Shown piece by piece: positions 1 through 8,913 of a stretch of 64,000 nt of DNA. The notes under the pieces are model-generated. The model was not told the DNA's origin and made no database searches. It worked only from the letters and a program-made list of their open reading frames with translations. Origin of the DNA: Brevundimonas albigilva (GTDB lineage: Bacteria > Pseudomonadota > Alphaproteobacteria > Caulobacterales > Caulobacteraceae); the NCBI RefSeq assembly GCF_023503965.1, contig NZ_CP097298.1, positions 1,195,001-1,259,000 of the forward strand, given 5' to 3'. A program made the position numbers and the translations under genes. Within the stretch, counting starts at the first letter, position 1. The number at the start of each line of letters is the position of its first letter.

Positions 1-3000
1 ACGAGCGCTATCTGGAGCCCTACGACCGCGCCATGGCCGTCGTGGACGAGCGCCTGGACGGCCTGGCGGCGCTGACGCAGGCCAATCCACGGCAGCAGGC
101 CAATATCGCCCAGCTGCGCCGCAACGTCGCCGCCAAGACGGAGGAACTGCGGGCGACGGTGGCGCTGCGCCGTAACGAGGGGCTCGCTCCCGCGCTGGCC
201 GTCGTCGCGACCGATCGGGGCAAGACGGAGATGGAGGCCATCCGGGAGCGGGTCGCCGCGGTGCGGGCAGAGGGTCTGCGGCAGCGGCAGGACTGGCTTG
301 CGCAAATGGAGGCCGCCTATCGCACAGCTATCGTGAGCGGGATTCTGTCGGCGCTGCTGGGCGGTGTCCTGACCGTGAGCGTCTTCCTGCTGATCCGCCG
401 CAGCGCCCGCGCCCGAGCGCGGCAGGATTGGCTGCAGTCGGGCCAGGTCGGTCTGGCCGAGGCTATTGGCGGCGACCTGACGCTCGAACAGCTGGCCGAC
501 AATGTCCTGGCCTTCCTGTCCCGTTACGTCGGCTCGCAGGCGGCTGTGCTGTTCGCCGGCCAGGGCGACCGCTTCCAGCAGGCCGGCGCGCTCGGCGTTC
601 CCGCCGACGCGCCGACGCCAGAGACCTTCCGCCTCAAGGAAGGTCTGCTCGGCCAGGTCGCGGCCGACGGTCGTCCGGTGCTGCTGTCCGAGGTGCCGGA
701 CGGCTATCTGACCATCGGTTCGGCCCTGGGCCGCGACACCCCGCGGCACCTGCTCATCGCGCCGGCCCGCGTCGATGGGTCCGTCAACGGCGTGATCGAG
801 CTTGGCTTCCTTCATCATCCGCCGGACGACCTCGTTCTGGAATTGCTTGATGCGGCCGCCGACGCCGTCGGCGTGGCGCTGCGGTCCGCGCGCTATCGCT
901 CGGAGCTGCAGGACGCGCTGGAGGAAACGCAGCGCCAAGCCGAGGAACTGCAGGTGCAGAGCGAGGAACTGCGCGTCTCCAACGAAGAGTTGGAGGAGCA
1001 GGGTCGGGCCCTGAAGGAATCCCAGGTCCGCCTGGAGCAGCAGCAGGTCGAACTCGAACAGACCAACAGCCAGCTGGAGGAGCAGGCCCAGACCCTGGAA
1101 ACGCAGCGCGACGACCTTGAGAAGGTCGGCGCCGATCTGGCGCGTCAGGCCCGGGACCTGGAGCAGGCCAGCCAGTACAAGTCGGACTTCCTGGCCAATA
1201 TGTCGCACGAGCTGCGCACGCCGCTGAACTCGCTGCTGATTCTGGCCAAGTTGCTGGGCGACAACGCCGACGGCAATCTGAGCGAGGACCAGGTGCGCTT
1301 CGCCCGCACCATCCAGTCCTCGGGCGACGACCTGCTGACGCTGATCAACGACATTCTCGACCTGTCCAAGATCGAGGCGGGCCACGTCCAAGTGCGGGCC
1401 GAAGGGGTGTCGGTCGAGCGCGTGGCCGCCGAGCTGCGCCAGCTGTTCCAGCCGGTGGCCGAGACGCGGGGCCTGGAGTTCGCCGTCGAGATCGACGAGG
1501 GCGCGCCGGAAATCGTGGAGACCGACCGGCAGCGGCTGGAGCAGATCCTCAAGAACCTGCTGTCGAACGCCTTCAAATTCACCGAGACTGGCGGCGTACG
1601 CCTCTTCATCCGGGCGGACGGCGACGGCGTGGCCTTCGCGGTGAAGGACACGGGCATCGGCATCTCGCGTGACCAGCAGGCGAGCGTATTCGAGGCTTTC
1701 CAGCAAGCGGACGGCACCATCAGCCGTCGCTATGGCGGCACCGGCCTGGGCCTGTCGATCTCGCGGGAGCTGGCGCGGCTGCTGGGCGGCTCCATCGCGC
1801 TCGAGAGCGAGCCCGGCGAGGGCAGCACCTTCACCCTGACGACGCCTCGGATGTACGACCCTGACGCCGTGGCCGCGCGTCCCGTCCCTGCCAAGGCGCC
1901 CGCGTTAGGCGAGGTGCCGTCGCCGTCCTCGTCGCCTGCCGCGACGCGCCCGGCCATGCTGCGGGCCATCGAGGACGACCGCGAGCGGATCGCGGGCGCG
2001 CGGCGCCTGCTGCTGGTCATCGAGGACGACGACCGTTTCGCCGCCATCGTCCGCGACCTGTCGCGCGAGCTCGGCTTCCAGTGCCTGGTGGCGAGCACGG
2101 CCGAAGAGGCGCTGGCGCTGGCGCGACGTCACGGCCCCAGCGCCATCGTCCTCGACATCGGCCTGCCGGACCAGTCCGGACTGACGGTGCTCGATAGCCT
2201 CAAGCGTGACGACCGGACCCGGCACATCCCGATCCACATCGTCTCGGCCGACGATCACAGCCAGACCGCCCTCACGCTCGGTGCCCGCGGCTATACGATG
2301 AAGCCGGTCCGACGCGAGGATTTGGCCGAGGTGCTGACAGACCTAGAGGAGACTCTGGCGCGCACGGTCCGCCGGGTCCTGGTGGTCGAGGACGATCCGA
2401 TCCAGCGCGACGCCGTCGAGCGCCTGCTGGGCTCAAGCCAAGTCGAGATCGTCGGCGTCGGCACCGCGGCGGAGTGCCTGGACGCCCTCGCGCGTCAGAC
2501 CTTCGAATGCATGGTGCTGGACCTGACCCTGCCGGACGCCTCGGGCTTCTCTTTGCTGGAGACGCTGAGCGAGGACGGCGACCGGGCCTTCCCGCCGGTG
2601 ATCGTCTACACCGGCCGGGACCTGTCGGCCGAGCACGAGCAGCAGCTGCAGCGCTATTCCAGCTCGATTATCATCAAGGGCGCCAAGTCGCCGGAACGGC
2701 TGCTCGACGAGGTGTCGCTGTTCCTTCACCAGGTGGTGTCCGACCTGCCGCCGGAGCAGCAGCGGATGATCCAGAAGGCGCGCCATCGCGACGCCGTGCT
2801 GGAAGGCCGCCGCATCCTCGTCGTCGAGGACGACGTGCGCAACGTCTACTCCCTGACCCAGGTGTTGGAACCGAGGGGCGCCGTGGTGGAGATCGCCCGC
2901 AACGGCCAGGAGGCGATCGACGCCCTCGCCGCGGCCGAGGCTGATCCGGCCTTGGCCATCGACCTGGTGCTGATGGACGTGATGATGCCGGTGATGGACG

Positions 3001-3188
3001 GCCTCACGGCGACGACGAAGATCCGCGCCGACCCACGCTGGGCGCGGCTGCCGATCCTGATGCTGACCGCCAAGGCTATGCCGGACGACCAGGCGCGCTG
3101 CCTGGACGCCGGCGCCAACGACTACATGGCCAAGCCCATCGACGTGGACAAGCTGCTGTCGCTGGTGCGCGTGTGGATGCCCCGGTGA
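1..3188 (+). CDS. Hybrid sensor histidine kinase with three receiver domains (5' partial)
   Basis: The frame is open to the left edge, so the N-terminus is missing; 1051 residues follow the first visible ATG at 33. Counting from that ATG, I see an extracytoplasmic helical region, a membrane segment at about 100-122, a GAF-like sensory region at about 135-285, a Gln/Glu-rich coiled coil at 290-385, then HisKA with the phospho-acceptor His in SHELRTPL near 392, and a HATPase with DTGIGI and GGTGLGL. Three receiver domains follow, with Asp in LDIGLPD, LDLTLPD and LMDVMMP. The missing front is probably a CHASE3-type sensor. Its stop overlaps the start of cheR, so the four signalling genes look like one operon. 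Family is certain; the signal is unknown. Confidence 0.93.
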   Translation, partial: ERYLEPYDRAMAVVDERLDGLAALTQANPRQQANIAQLRRNVAAKTEELRATVALRRNEGLAPALAVVATDRGKTEMEAIRERVAAVRAEGLRQRQDWLAQMEAAYRTAIVSGILSALLGGVLTVSVFLLIRRSARARARQDWLQSGQVGLAEAIGGDLTLEQLADNVLAFLSRYVGSQAAVLFAGQGDRFQQAGALGVPADAPTPETFRLKEGLLGQVAADGRPVLLSEVPDGYLTIGSALGRDTPRHLLIAPARVDGSVNGVIELGFLHHPPDDLVLELLDAAADAVGVALRSARYRSELQDALEETQRQAEELQVQSEELRVSNEELEEQGRALKESQVRLEQQQVELEQTNSQLEEQAQTLETQRDDLEKVGADLARQARDLEQASQYKSDFLANMSHELRTPLNSLLILAKLLGDNADGNLSEDQVRFARTIQSSGDDLLTLINDILDLSKIEAGHVQVRAEGVSVERVAAELRQLFQPVAETRGLEFAVEIDEGAPEIVETDRQRLEQILKNLLSNAFKFTETGGVRLFIRADGDGVAFAVKDTGIGISRDQQASVFEAFQQADGTISRRYGGTGLGLSISRELARLLGGSIALESEPGEGSTFTLTTPRMYDPDAVAARPVPAKAPALGEVPSPSSSPAATRPAMLRAIEDDRERIAGARRLLLVIEDDDRFAAIVRDLSRELGFQCLVASTAEEALALARRHGPSAIVLDIGLPDQSGLTVLDSLKRDDRTRHIPIHIVSADDHSQTALTLGARGYTMKPVRREDLAEVLTDLEETLARTVRRVLVVEDDPIQRDAVERLLGSSQVEIVGVGTAAECLDALARQTFECMVLDLTLPDASGFSLLETLSEDGDRAFPPVIVYTGRDLSAEHEQQLQRYSSSIIIKGAKSPERLLDEVSLFLHQVVSDLPPEQQRMIQKARHRDAVLEGRRILVVEDDVRNVYSLTQVLEPRGAVVEIARNGQEAIDALAAAEADPALAIDLVLMDVMMPVMDGLTATTKIRADPRWARLPILMLTAKAMPDDQARCLDAGANDYMAKPIDVDKLLSLVRVWMPR

Positions 3189-4026
3189 GCCCTCTCCCCG
3201 CGCCCGACAGCATCGAGGACCTGGAGATTGATCTGCTGCTGGAGGGCCTCTTCCAGCGCTACCACTACGACTTCCGCCACTATGCGCGGGCGTCAATCAA
3301 GCGCCGCCTCGTCCAGGCCCGGGAGCAGATGGGCTACGCCACGCTATCGGCGCTGCAGGACGCGATGTTGCATGATCCCGGCATGTTGCCGCGCCTGCTC
3401 GGGTATCTGACGGTGCAGGTCAGCGAGATGTTCCGCGATCCGTCCTACTTCCGGGCGCTGCGCGAGACGGTGTTGCCGCACCTGCGCACCTATCCGTCCC
3501 TGAAGGTCTGGGTCGCCGGATGCAGCCATGGGGAGGAGGTCTATTCGCTGGCCATCCTGTTCCGCGAGGAAGGGCTCTACGACCGCACGCTCTTCTATGC
3601 GACCGACATCAATCCCGAGGCGCTGCGCATCGCGGAGGCAGGCGTCTATCCGCTGGACCGGGTGCGGACGTTCACCGAGAACCATCAGAAATCCGGCGGG
3701 CGCTCGTCGCTGTCGGACTACTACACCGCCGACTATGGCCGAGCGGTATTCGACAAGAGCCTGCGAAGCCGGATCGTCTTCTCGGACCACAGCCTGGTGA
3801 CCGACGCCGTCTCTTCGCCGAGATGCAGCTGATTTCGTGCCGCAACGTCATGATCTATTTCGACCGGGCGCTGCAGGATAGGGCGGTCGGGCTGTTCCGC
3901 GACGCCCTCCCCCGCAACGGCTTCCTCGGCTTGGGCGCCAAGGAAAGCCTGCGCTTCTCCGCCCACGCCGACGCCTTCGGCGAGTTCGTGCGCGAGGAGA
4001 AAATCTACAGGAAGCGCGCGGCATGA
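3185..4026 (+). CDS. CheR-type protein-glutamate O-methyltransferase (frameshifted)
   Basis: SAM-dependent methyltransferase of the CheR family. The first frame reads the N-terminal helical domain and the SAM site (WVAGCSHGEEVYS, then YATDINPEAL), but stops at 3832. The conserved C-terminus (LISCRNVMIYF onward) is in another frame that ends at 4026. Two extra bases around 3810-3814 (a CT/TC doubling) explain the break; removing them gives 279 aa, normal for the family. A GTG at 3185 overlaps the upstream stop as GTGA; a second GTG lies at 3173. The gene ends in ATGA overlap with cheB. No MCP, CheA or CheW lies nearby, so the target may be a kinase of this operon rather than flagellar receptors (inference). 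Confidence 0.85.
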
Positions 4027-4592
4027 CGACGAACGAGACACGCGCCGTCGTCATCGGCGCCTCGGCCGGTGCGGTCCAGGCCCTGCTGAAGATCCTGCCC
4101 GCCCTGCCGGCGGAGTTTCCGGCGCCCGCGCTGATCGCGGTCCACGTGCCGCCGGACCGTGACAACGCCCTCGTGCCGCTGCTGCAGTCGCGGTGCAGTG
4201 TTCGCGTCAAGGAGGCCGAGGACAAGGAGCCGGTCGCGGCCGGCGTGGTGTATTTCGCGCCCTCGGACTATCACCTCCTGGTCGAACGCGACGGGAGCCT
4301 GGCCCTGTCTTCGGACGAGTTGGTCAACTATTCCCGCCCTTCGATCGACGTCCTGTTTGAGAGCGCCGCCGACGCCTATGGCGCGGGCCTGACCGGGATC
4401 ATCCTGACCGGCGCCAACAGCGACGGCGCCGCAGGGCTGCAGGCCGTGGCGACCGCGGGCGGCGAGACGATCGTCGAGGACCCGCGACAGGCCTACGCCT
4501 CGACCATGCCCGAGGCCGCCCTGGTCGGTTCCTCCGCCCGGATCCTCAGCCTCGACGCCATCGCCGACCACCTTGCACGGATGACCGGATGA
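4023..4592 (+). CDS. CheB-type methylesterase domain protein
   Basis: A 189-aa stand-alone CheB catalytic domain without the usual N-terminal receiver domain. The catalytic Ser is in GASAG near residue 13, the His in AVHVPP near 41 and the Asp in TGANSDGAAG near 133. In the family this domain hydrolyses glutamyl methyl esters and can deamidate glutamine. It overlaps cheR upstream and the next kinase downstream by ATGA, indicating translational coupling. The lack of a receiver suggests it is constitutive or controlled by the partner kinases (inference). Confidence 0.88.
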   Translation: MTTNETRAVVIGASAGAVQALLKILPALPAEFPAPALIAVHVPPDRDNALVPLLQSRCSVRVKEAEDKEPVAAGVVYFAPSDYHLLVERDGSLALSSDELVNYSRPSIDVLFESAADAYGAGLTGIILTGANSDGAAGLQAVATAGGETIVEDPRQAYASTMPEAALVGSSARILSLDAIADHLARMTG

Positions 4593-5728
4593 CCCAGACC
4601 GACGATCCCATCCCTGTCCTCTTGGTGGATGATCTGGAGGAGAATCTGCTCGCGCTCGAGGCCCTGCTCCGACGTGACGGCCTGACCTTCCTCAAGGCCC
4701 GCACCGGCGACGAGGCGCTGGAGCTGCTGCTCGCCCATGAGGTGGCCCTTGCGTTGCTCGACGTGCAGATGCCCGGCATGGACGGCTTCCAGCTGGGCGA
4801 ATACATGCGCGCCTCGACGCGGACCCGCCACGTGCCCATCATCTTCGTCACGGCGGGCAGCGCGGACCACCAGAGACGCTTCCGCGGCTATGAGGCCGGA
4901 GCGGTGGACTTCATCCAGAAGCCGATCGAGGCCGACATCCTGCGCAGCAAGGCCGAGGTCTTCTTCGATCTGTTCGACCAGCGCCGCCAGGTGCTGCGCC
5001 AGCGCGACGAACTGAAGGCCTACGCCGCTCAGTTGAGGGCGGCCGACCGCCGCAAGGACGAGTTCCTGGCCGTCCTGGGCCATGAGCTGCGCAACCCGCT
5101 GATGGCGCTGAGGGCGGGGCTGCAACTGCTGGAGCGCGAGGCGGACGGGTCCAAGGCCGGGGTGATCCGGGAGAGGATGGGGACCCAGGTGCTCCATCTG
5201 TCGCGCCTGATCGAGGATCTGCTCGACGTCTCGCGCATCGACCAGGGCAAGATCGCCCTGCGTCTAGAACGCGTGTCGCTGCAGGCCGTGCTGGAGTCGG
5301 CGATCGACACCAGCCGTCCGAAGATCGACGCCGGGTTGCACGCGCTGACCGTGGACCTGCCGGACGAACCGGCGTGGATCGCGGGGGACTTCACGCGGCT
5401 GTCCCAGGTGGTCAGCAACCTGCTGACCAACGCCGCCAAATACACTCCCTCCGGGGGCGAGATCCGACTGTCGGCGCGACTAGAGGCCGACACGGTTGAG
5501 ATCGAGGTCGAGGACAACGGCGTCGGCGTCCCACCCGAGATGCAGGAGCGGATCTTCGCCCTCTACACCCAGGTTCCGGGACCGGACACGCGCTCCTCCG
5601 AAGGACTGGGCATCGGCCTGGCCCTGGTCAAGCAGCTGGTGGAGTTGCACCGGGGCGCCATCGCCGTCTCCAGCGAGGGCGAGGACCAGGGCAGCCGCTT
5701 CACCGTGCGTCTCCCGCGCTCAGTCTGA
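4589..5728 (+). CDS. Response regulator-histidine kinase hybrid (REC-HisKA-HATPase)
   Basis: 379 aa, soluble. An N-terminal receiver domain (residues about 7-120) has the phospho-acceptor Asp in LLDVQMPGMDGF and the conserved Lys in FIQKP. A short linker leads to HisKA with His in VLGHELRNPLMAL near 165, and a HATPase with N-box VSNLLTNAAKY and DNGVGV. The domain order makes it an intermediate between the large hybrid kinase at the left edge and a further target. It is the last gene of the operon; the IS6 element starts 38 bases after its stop. Confidence 0.9.
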   Translation: MTQTDDPIPVLLVDDLEENLLALEALLRRDGLTFLKARTGDEALELLLAHEVALALLDVQMPGMDGFQLGEYMRASTRTRHVPIIFVTAGSADHQRRFRGYEAGAVDFIQKPIEADILRSKAEVFFDLFDQRRQVLRQRDELKAYAAQLRAADRRKDEFLAVLGHELRNPLMALRAGLQLLEREADGSKAGVIRERMGTQVLHLSRLIEDLLDVSRIDQGKIALRLERVSLQAVLESAIDTSRPKIDAGLHALTVDLPDEPAWIAGDFTRLSQVVSNLLTNAAKYTPSGGEIRLSARLEADTVEIEVEDNGVGVPPEMQERIFALYTQVPGPDTRSSEGLGIGLALVKQLVELHRGAIAVSSEGEDQGSRFTVRLPRSV

Positions 5729-5765
5729 AGCGCGCCACGCCGACGGGCATTGGCGCACATAGTAG

Positions 5766-6581
5766 GGGTGCTGTCAGTCTAACGCTAACTTGTCTCCACT
5801 GACGATGGCGTAAATGGCTGACCGGGAACGATTTTCATGAAACCGCTGTCGTTCAAGCGCCACCGCTTTCCGGCGGAAGTGATCCGTCACGCCGTCTGGC
5901 TGTATTTTCGCTTCAGCCTCAGCCTGCGCGACGTCGAGGAGATGCTGGCTCAACGCGGGATTGAGGTCAGTTACGAGACGATCCGCTGCTGGACACGCAA
6001 GTTCGGCCCCTTGATCGCCAGGCGGCTGAGGAAGCGCCGGCCAGCGCCATCGCCGCGATGGCATCTGGACGAAATGGTCTGTTGGATCGGCGGCCGGCAG
6101 ATGTATCTGTGGCGCGCCGTGGACGACGAAGGCGAGGTCCTCGACCTCGTCGTCCAGCGCCGGCGGGATACGCAAGCGGCGTTGAAACTGCTGGGCCGCC
6201 TGCTGCGTAACCAACCCATTGAGCCGAAGAGGATCACGACCGACGGCCTAGTGTCATACGGCGCGGCGCTTCGTGAGCTCGGCCGGGCTCAGATCCATCG
6301 ACCGGGCCAGCTGCGGGAAAACAACCGGGTCGAGAACTCGCACCTGCCGATCCGACGACGAGAGCGACAACAACAGGGCTTCAAATCCAAAGCCTCAGCC
6401 CAGCGTTTCCTCACCACCCACGCCGCGATCTACAACACCTTCAACGTCCAACGACATCTCATCAGCGGTCCTACCCTTCGGCGCTTCCGCGCCGATGCGG
6501 ATGCCGCCTGGGCGGCGGCGACCGCTTAGATCGGCCGGGGTTGGGCGAACTTCATCCGCAGGCGGTAACCTGACAGCACCC
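5766..6581 (+). mobile_element. IS6-family insertion sequence (816 bp)
   Basis: A single transposase gene is enclosed by perfect 12-bp terminal inverted repeats, GGGTGCTGTCAG at 5766-5777 and its complement at 6570-6581. Size and organisation fit IS6/IS26-like elements. The 8 bases outside each end (CATAGTAG left, TGGGCTTT right) do not match, so the usual target duplication is absent. This suggests recombination or an adjacent deletion after insertion. Confidence 0.85.
5837..6529 (+). CDS. IS6-family DDE transposase
   Basis: 230 aa. An N-terminal helix-turn-helix region (SLRDVEEMLAQRGIEVSYET) precedes the DDE catalytic core: Asp in WHLDEM near 76, Asp in ITTDGLVSY near 136 and Glu in NRVENSHLPIRRRER near 170. 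Length and motif spacing are typical of IS6-family transposases, which move by a replicative mechanism. The ATG at 5837 lies 59 bp inside the left repeat. The frame is intact, so the element may be active. Confidence 0.93.
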   Translation: MKPLSFKRHRFPAEVIRHAVWLYFRFSLSLRDVEEMLAQRGIEVSYETIRCWTRKFGPLIARRLRKRRPAPSPRWHLDEMVCWIGGRQMYLWRAVDDEGEVLDLVVQRRRDTQAALKLLGRLLRNQPIEPKRITTDGLVSYGAALRELGRAQIHRPGQLRENNRVENSHLPIRRRERQQQGFKSKASAQRFLTTHAAIYNTFNVQRHLISGPTLRRFRADADAAWAAATA

Positions 6582-6765
6582 TGGGCTTTCATAAAGATCG
6601 AGGGACCAGAGGGGGCACGTCACCCGGCGCCTTCTACCCGCCACGAAAGTTCAAATAGTTGGCGCTCAAGGATCAGGAGCGCGGGAACAAAAGGTGCCCG
6701 CGATTCCAAAATGACTGCAAAAACCACAAAACGCGGCCTCAGCCATTTCCATAAGCTGTTGAAAT

Positions 6766-6840
<75 letters not shown>

Positions 6841-6903
6841 GCTCCCGGTTTCCTTAGCCTCGCCCGAGGCGGGGCTCAAGGCGCAAGGCGGGCGGACGAG
6901 ATC

Positions 6904-7032
6904 ATGAGGCGCGAAAAGGGAGCGGGCGCGGGAAGGGCGGCCATGTTCGGCTGCCTGGCCGTGCTCCTGATCGGGGCGGGCGTGGCGGCGGCGCTCTGGG
7001 TGATCTTCGTCTGGGACGTCAATCAGGGCTGA
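6904..7032 (+). CDS. Small single-pass membrane protein (42 aa), hypothetical
   Basis: An ATG at 6904 opens a 42-codon frame ending in TGA. The protein has a short basic N-terminus (MRREKGAGAGR) and one hydrophobic helix from about residue 14 to 38. A GGACGAG stretch about 5 bases upstream could serve as ribosome binding site. It resembles the many unnamed small membrane proteins of Caulobacterales. It could be spurious, since it is short, but basic N-terminus, helix and spacing fit a real gene. Confidence 0.5.
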   Translation: MRREKGAGAGRAAMFGCLAVLLIGAGVAAALWVIFVWDVNQG

Positions 7033-7050
7033 GACCGCCGCCGTTCCGGG

Positions 7051-8012
7051 TCAGTCGGCGACGCGCGCCACGTCGACGCCGCGCTGCGCCAGCAGGGCCT
7101 GGACGCTGTCGTCGCCCGCCAGGTGGGCGGCGCCCACGGCGATGAAGGCCGTGCCCGAGCCCTGCAGCAGGGTCTGGATCTGGTTGGCCCAATCGAGGTT
7201 CCGGTCGACCAGGATCGCCTGATAGACGTGCGGCGCCGTGTCCTTCATGTCCTCGACCACGACCCGGTCCAGTTCGGCCACGTCGCCGCGCGACCAGGCG
7301 TCGACCATGCCGTCCAGCATCTCGACGGCGTCGTCGAAGTCCTCCAGCGTCTGGCGGATGAACTCCAGCTGCACCGGCTCGTCCATCGTGGCCAGGATGC
7401 GGATCTGCTTGTCGATGGTCTCGAACGCCTTGATCGGCTTGCCGGCGGCCTCGGCGCGCGCCTTCAGCACCAGTTCCACCCCCGACTGGGGATCGTAGCC
7501 CGCCTTGACCAGCGGTGCGACCGACAGGGTCAGGCCCGCCAGCCACGGCCGCATCGGATCCAGCTGCGCGGCGCTCATGCCCACGGTGCGGGCGGCGGCG
7601 TCCAGTTCGGCCATCTCCTCGGCGGTCAGGATGCTGGACAGGGGCTTGTCCGGCGACAGGCCGTACTGCTGGACCAGGGGCATGACGGCCGCCTGGTTGT
7701 CGGGATCGCTGATCTCGAACCAGACCTCGTCGGCGCTGTCGAAGGCGGCCTCCACGCGCGGGCTGGACCAGCCGATGGTCGGGCGCAGCACATGGACGGT
7801 GCCGAACAGATACAGGTGGAGTCCGCGTCCTTGACCACCCAGAGGGCCGGGCCCTCGCCGCGAATGGCGGGCGGGGCCGCCGGCTGGGCGGCTTCCTGGG
7901 CCAGGGCCGGCTGGCCGGTCAGGGCGAAGTAGAGCGCCAGGCCGCCGGCCACGCCGGCCGCGCCGCGCGCAAGGGTGGAGGCGGAGGTCTTCAGAAGGGT
8001 CGACAGGGTCAT
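7051..8012 (-). CDS. TraB/GumN family protein (frameshifted)
   Basis: The N-terminal frame (MTLSTLLKTSAS, signal peptide ending near ALAQEAAQPAA) runs to WVVKDADST. The rest continues in another frame from LYLFGTVHVLRP to the stop at 7051. One missing C near 7815-7818 accounts for the break, and restoring it gives 320 aa. The TraB/GumN hallmarks are the N-terminal FGTVHV His motif and the C-terminal GAAH motif (AVGAAHLAGDDS). Members are predicted secreted or periplasmic metal-dependent hydrolases of poorly known function. The next gene upstream on this strand, a membrane protein, ends 38 bp before it. Confidence 0.82.
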
Positions 8013-8050
8013 GGGTTCAGTCCTCGTTGAAAAAGGGAAGGCGGCGGCCC

Positions 8051-8704
8051 TCAGGCCAGGCCTCGACGGGCCGAGGCGACGGCGGAGACCAGCAGGTACA
8101 GGGTCATCAGGACGGCGTAGATGTCCCAGGCGGTCAGGGGCGCCAGAACGCCCAGACGCTCGGCCGCCGCCCACAGGAACAGCAGGCCCTGGCCCAGGAA
8201 GAGGGTCGCGGCCGCGGCTTCCAGGGCCGTGCGGCGCAGCAGTTCGTCGACGCCGCGCCAAACCTTGAAGTTCAGCACCGTGTGGACGGCCAGCAGCAGG
8301 ACGATCGACCCCATCGCCACGCCGCCCGCCAGCCCGGCCAGGGCGAAGACGATCGGCAGCAGCAGGATCAGGCCGGAAAAGCCCATGACGGCCGCCTGGA
8401 AGCGCGCCTGGCGCCCTTCCTCGGCCGAGGCGGGGTCGTCCATGCCGTACATCCGGCCCAGGCGGCGCGGATCCAGGCTGATGAGCATGACCGCCCCGGC
8501 GCCGATGATCAGGGCGGCGCCGGTCAGGGCGGCCAGGGCGTCGGACCAGCGCACGTCGACGCCGTCCAGGGCGTCGGGCCCGATCAGGTCGGGCAGGATC
8601 AGCCGACCGAACAGATAGCCGGCGGCGCCCGTCGCCAGGCCGAAGCCGAAGGCGGTCAGCAGGCGGCGCGGCAGCGGGGAGGTCTTGCGTGAAGACGCGG
8701 TCAT
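8051..8704 (-). CDS. Polytopic membrane protein, hypothetical
   Basis: 217 aa with about six hydrophobic helices (around residues 14-36, 55-75, 103-120, 125-145, 160-180 and 190-208). I recognise no named family. The ATG at 8704 overlaps the stop of the small XRE regulator by ATGA. With that regulator and the membrane protein upstream it forms a compact three-gene module. Small XRE regulators paired with membrane proteins are common in bacteria, which suggests a self-regulated membrane function (inference). Confidence 0.75.
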   Translation of the reverse strand: MTASSRKTSPLPRRLLTAFGFGLATGAAGYLFGRLILPDLIGPDALDGVDVRWSDALAALTGAALIIGAGAVMLISLDPRRLGRMYGMDDPASAEEGRQARFQAAVMGFSGLILLLPIVFALAGLAGGVAMGSIVLLLAVHTVLNFKVWRGVDELLRRTALEAAAATLFLGQGLLFLWAAAERLGVLAPLTAWDIYAVLMTLYLLVSAVASARRGLA

Positions 8705-8904
8705 CCGTCGGTCTCCTGTTCCGAGAAGATGGATTCGATGGGTTGGCCGAAGACGCGGGCGATCTTGAAGGCCAGCGGCAGGGACGGGTCGTAGCGGCCG
8801 GTCTCCAGCGCATTGACGGTCTGGCGCGACACGGCCAGCAGCTCGGCCAGCTGCGCCTGGGACCAGTCGCGCTCGGCGCGCAGAACCTTGAGGCGGTTGT
8901 TCAT
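8701..8904 (-). CDS. XRE-family helix-turn-helix transcriptional regulator
   Basis: 67 aa, a single HTH_3 domain: WSQAQLAELLAVSRQTVNAL forms helices 2 and 3, followed by ETGRYDPSLPLAFKIARVF. It has no sensor domain, like the short YozG-type regulators that sit beside membrane genes. It is placed between two membrane-protein genes, and a 7-bp perfect palindrome lies just before the first gene of the set, a likely autoregulatory operator. Confidence 0.9.
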   Translation of the reverse strand: MNNRLKVLRAERDWSQAQLAELLAVSRQTVNALETGRYDPSLPLAFKIARVFGQPIESIFSEQETDG

Positions 8905-8913
8905 GGGGTTCTC

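Noticed and set aside
5758..6589. Target site duplication around the IS6 element
   Set aside because: The 8-mers outside the terminal repeats are CATAGTAG and TGGGCTTT, which do not match.
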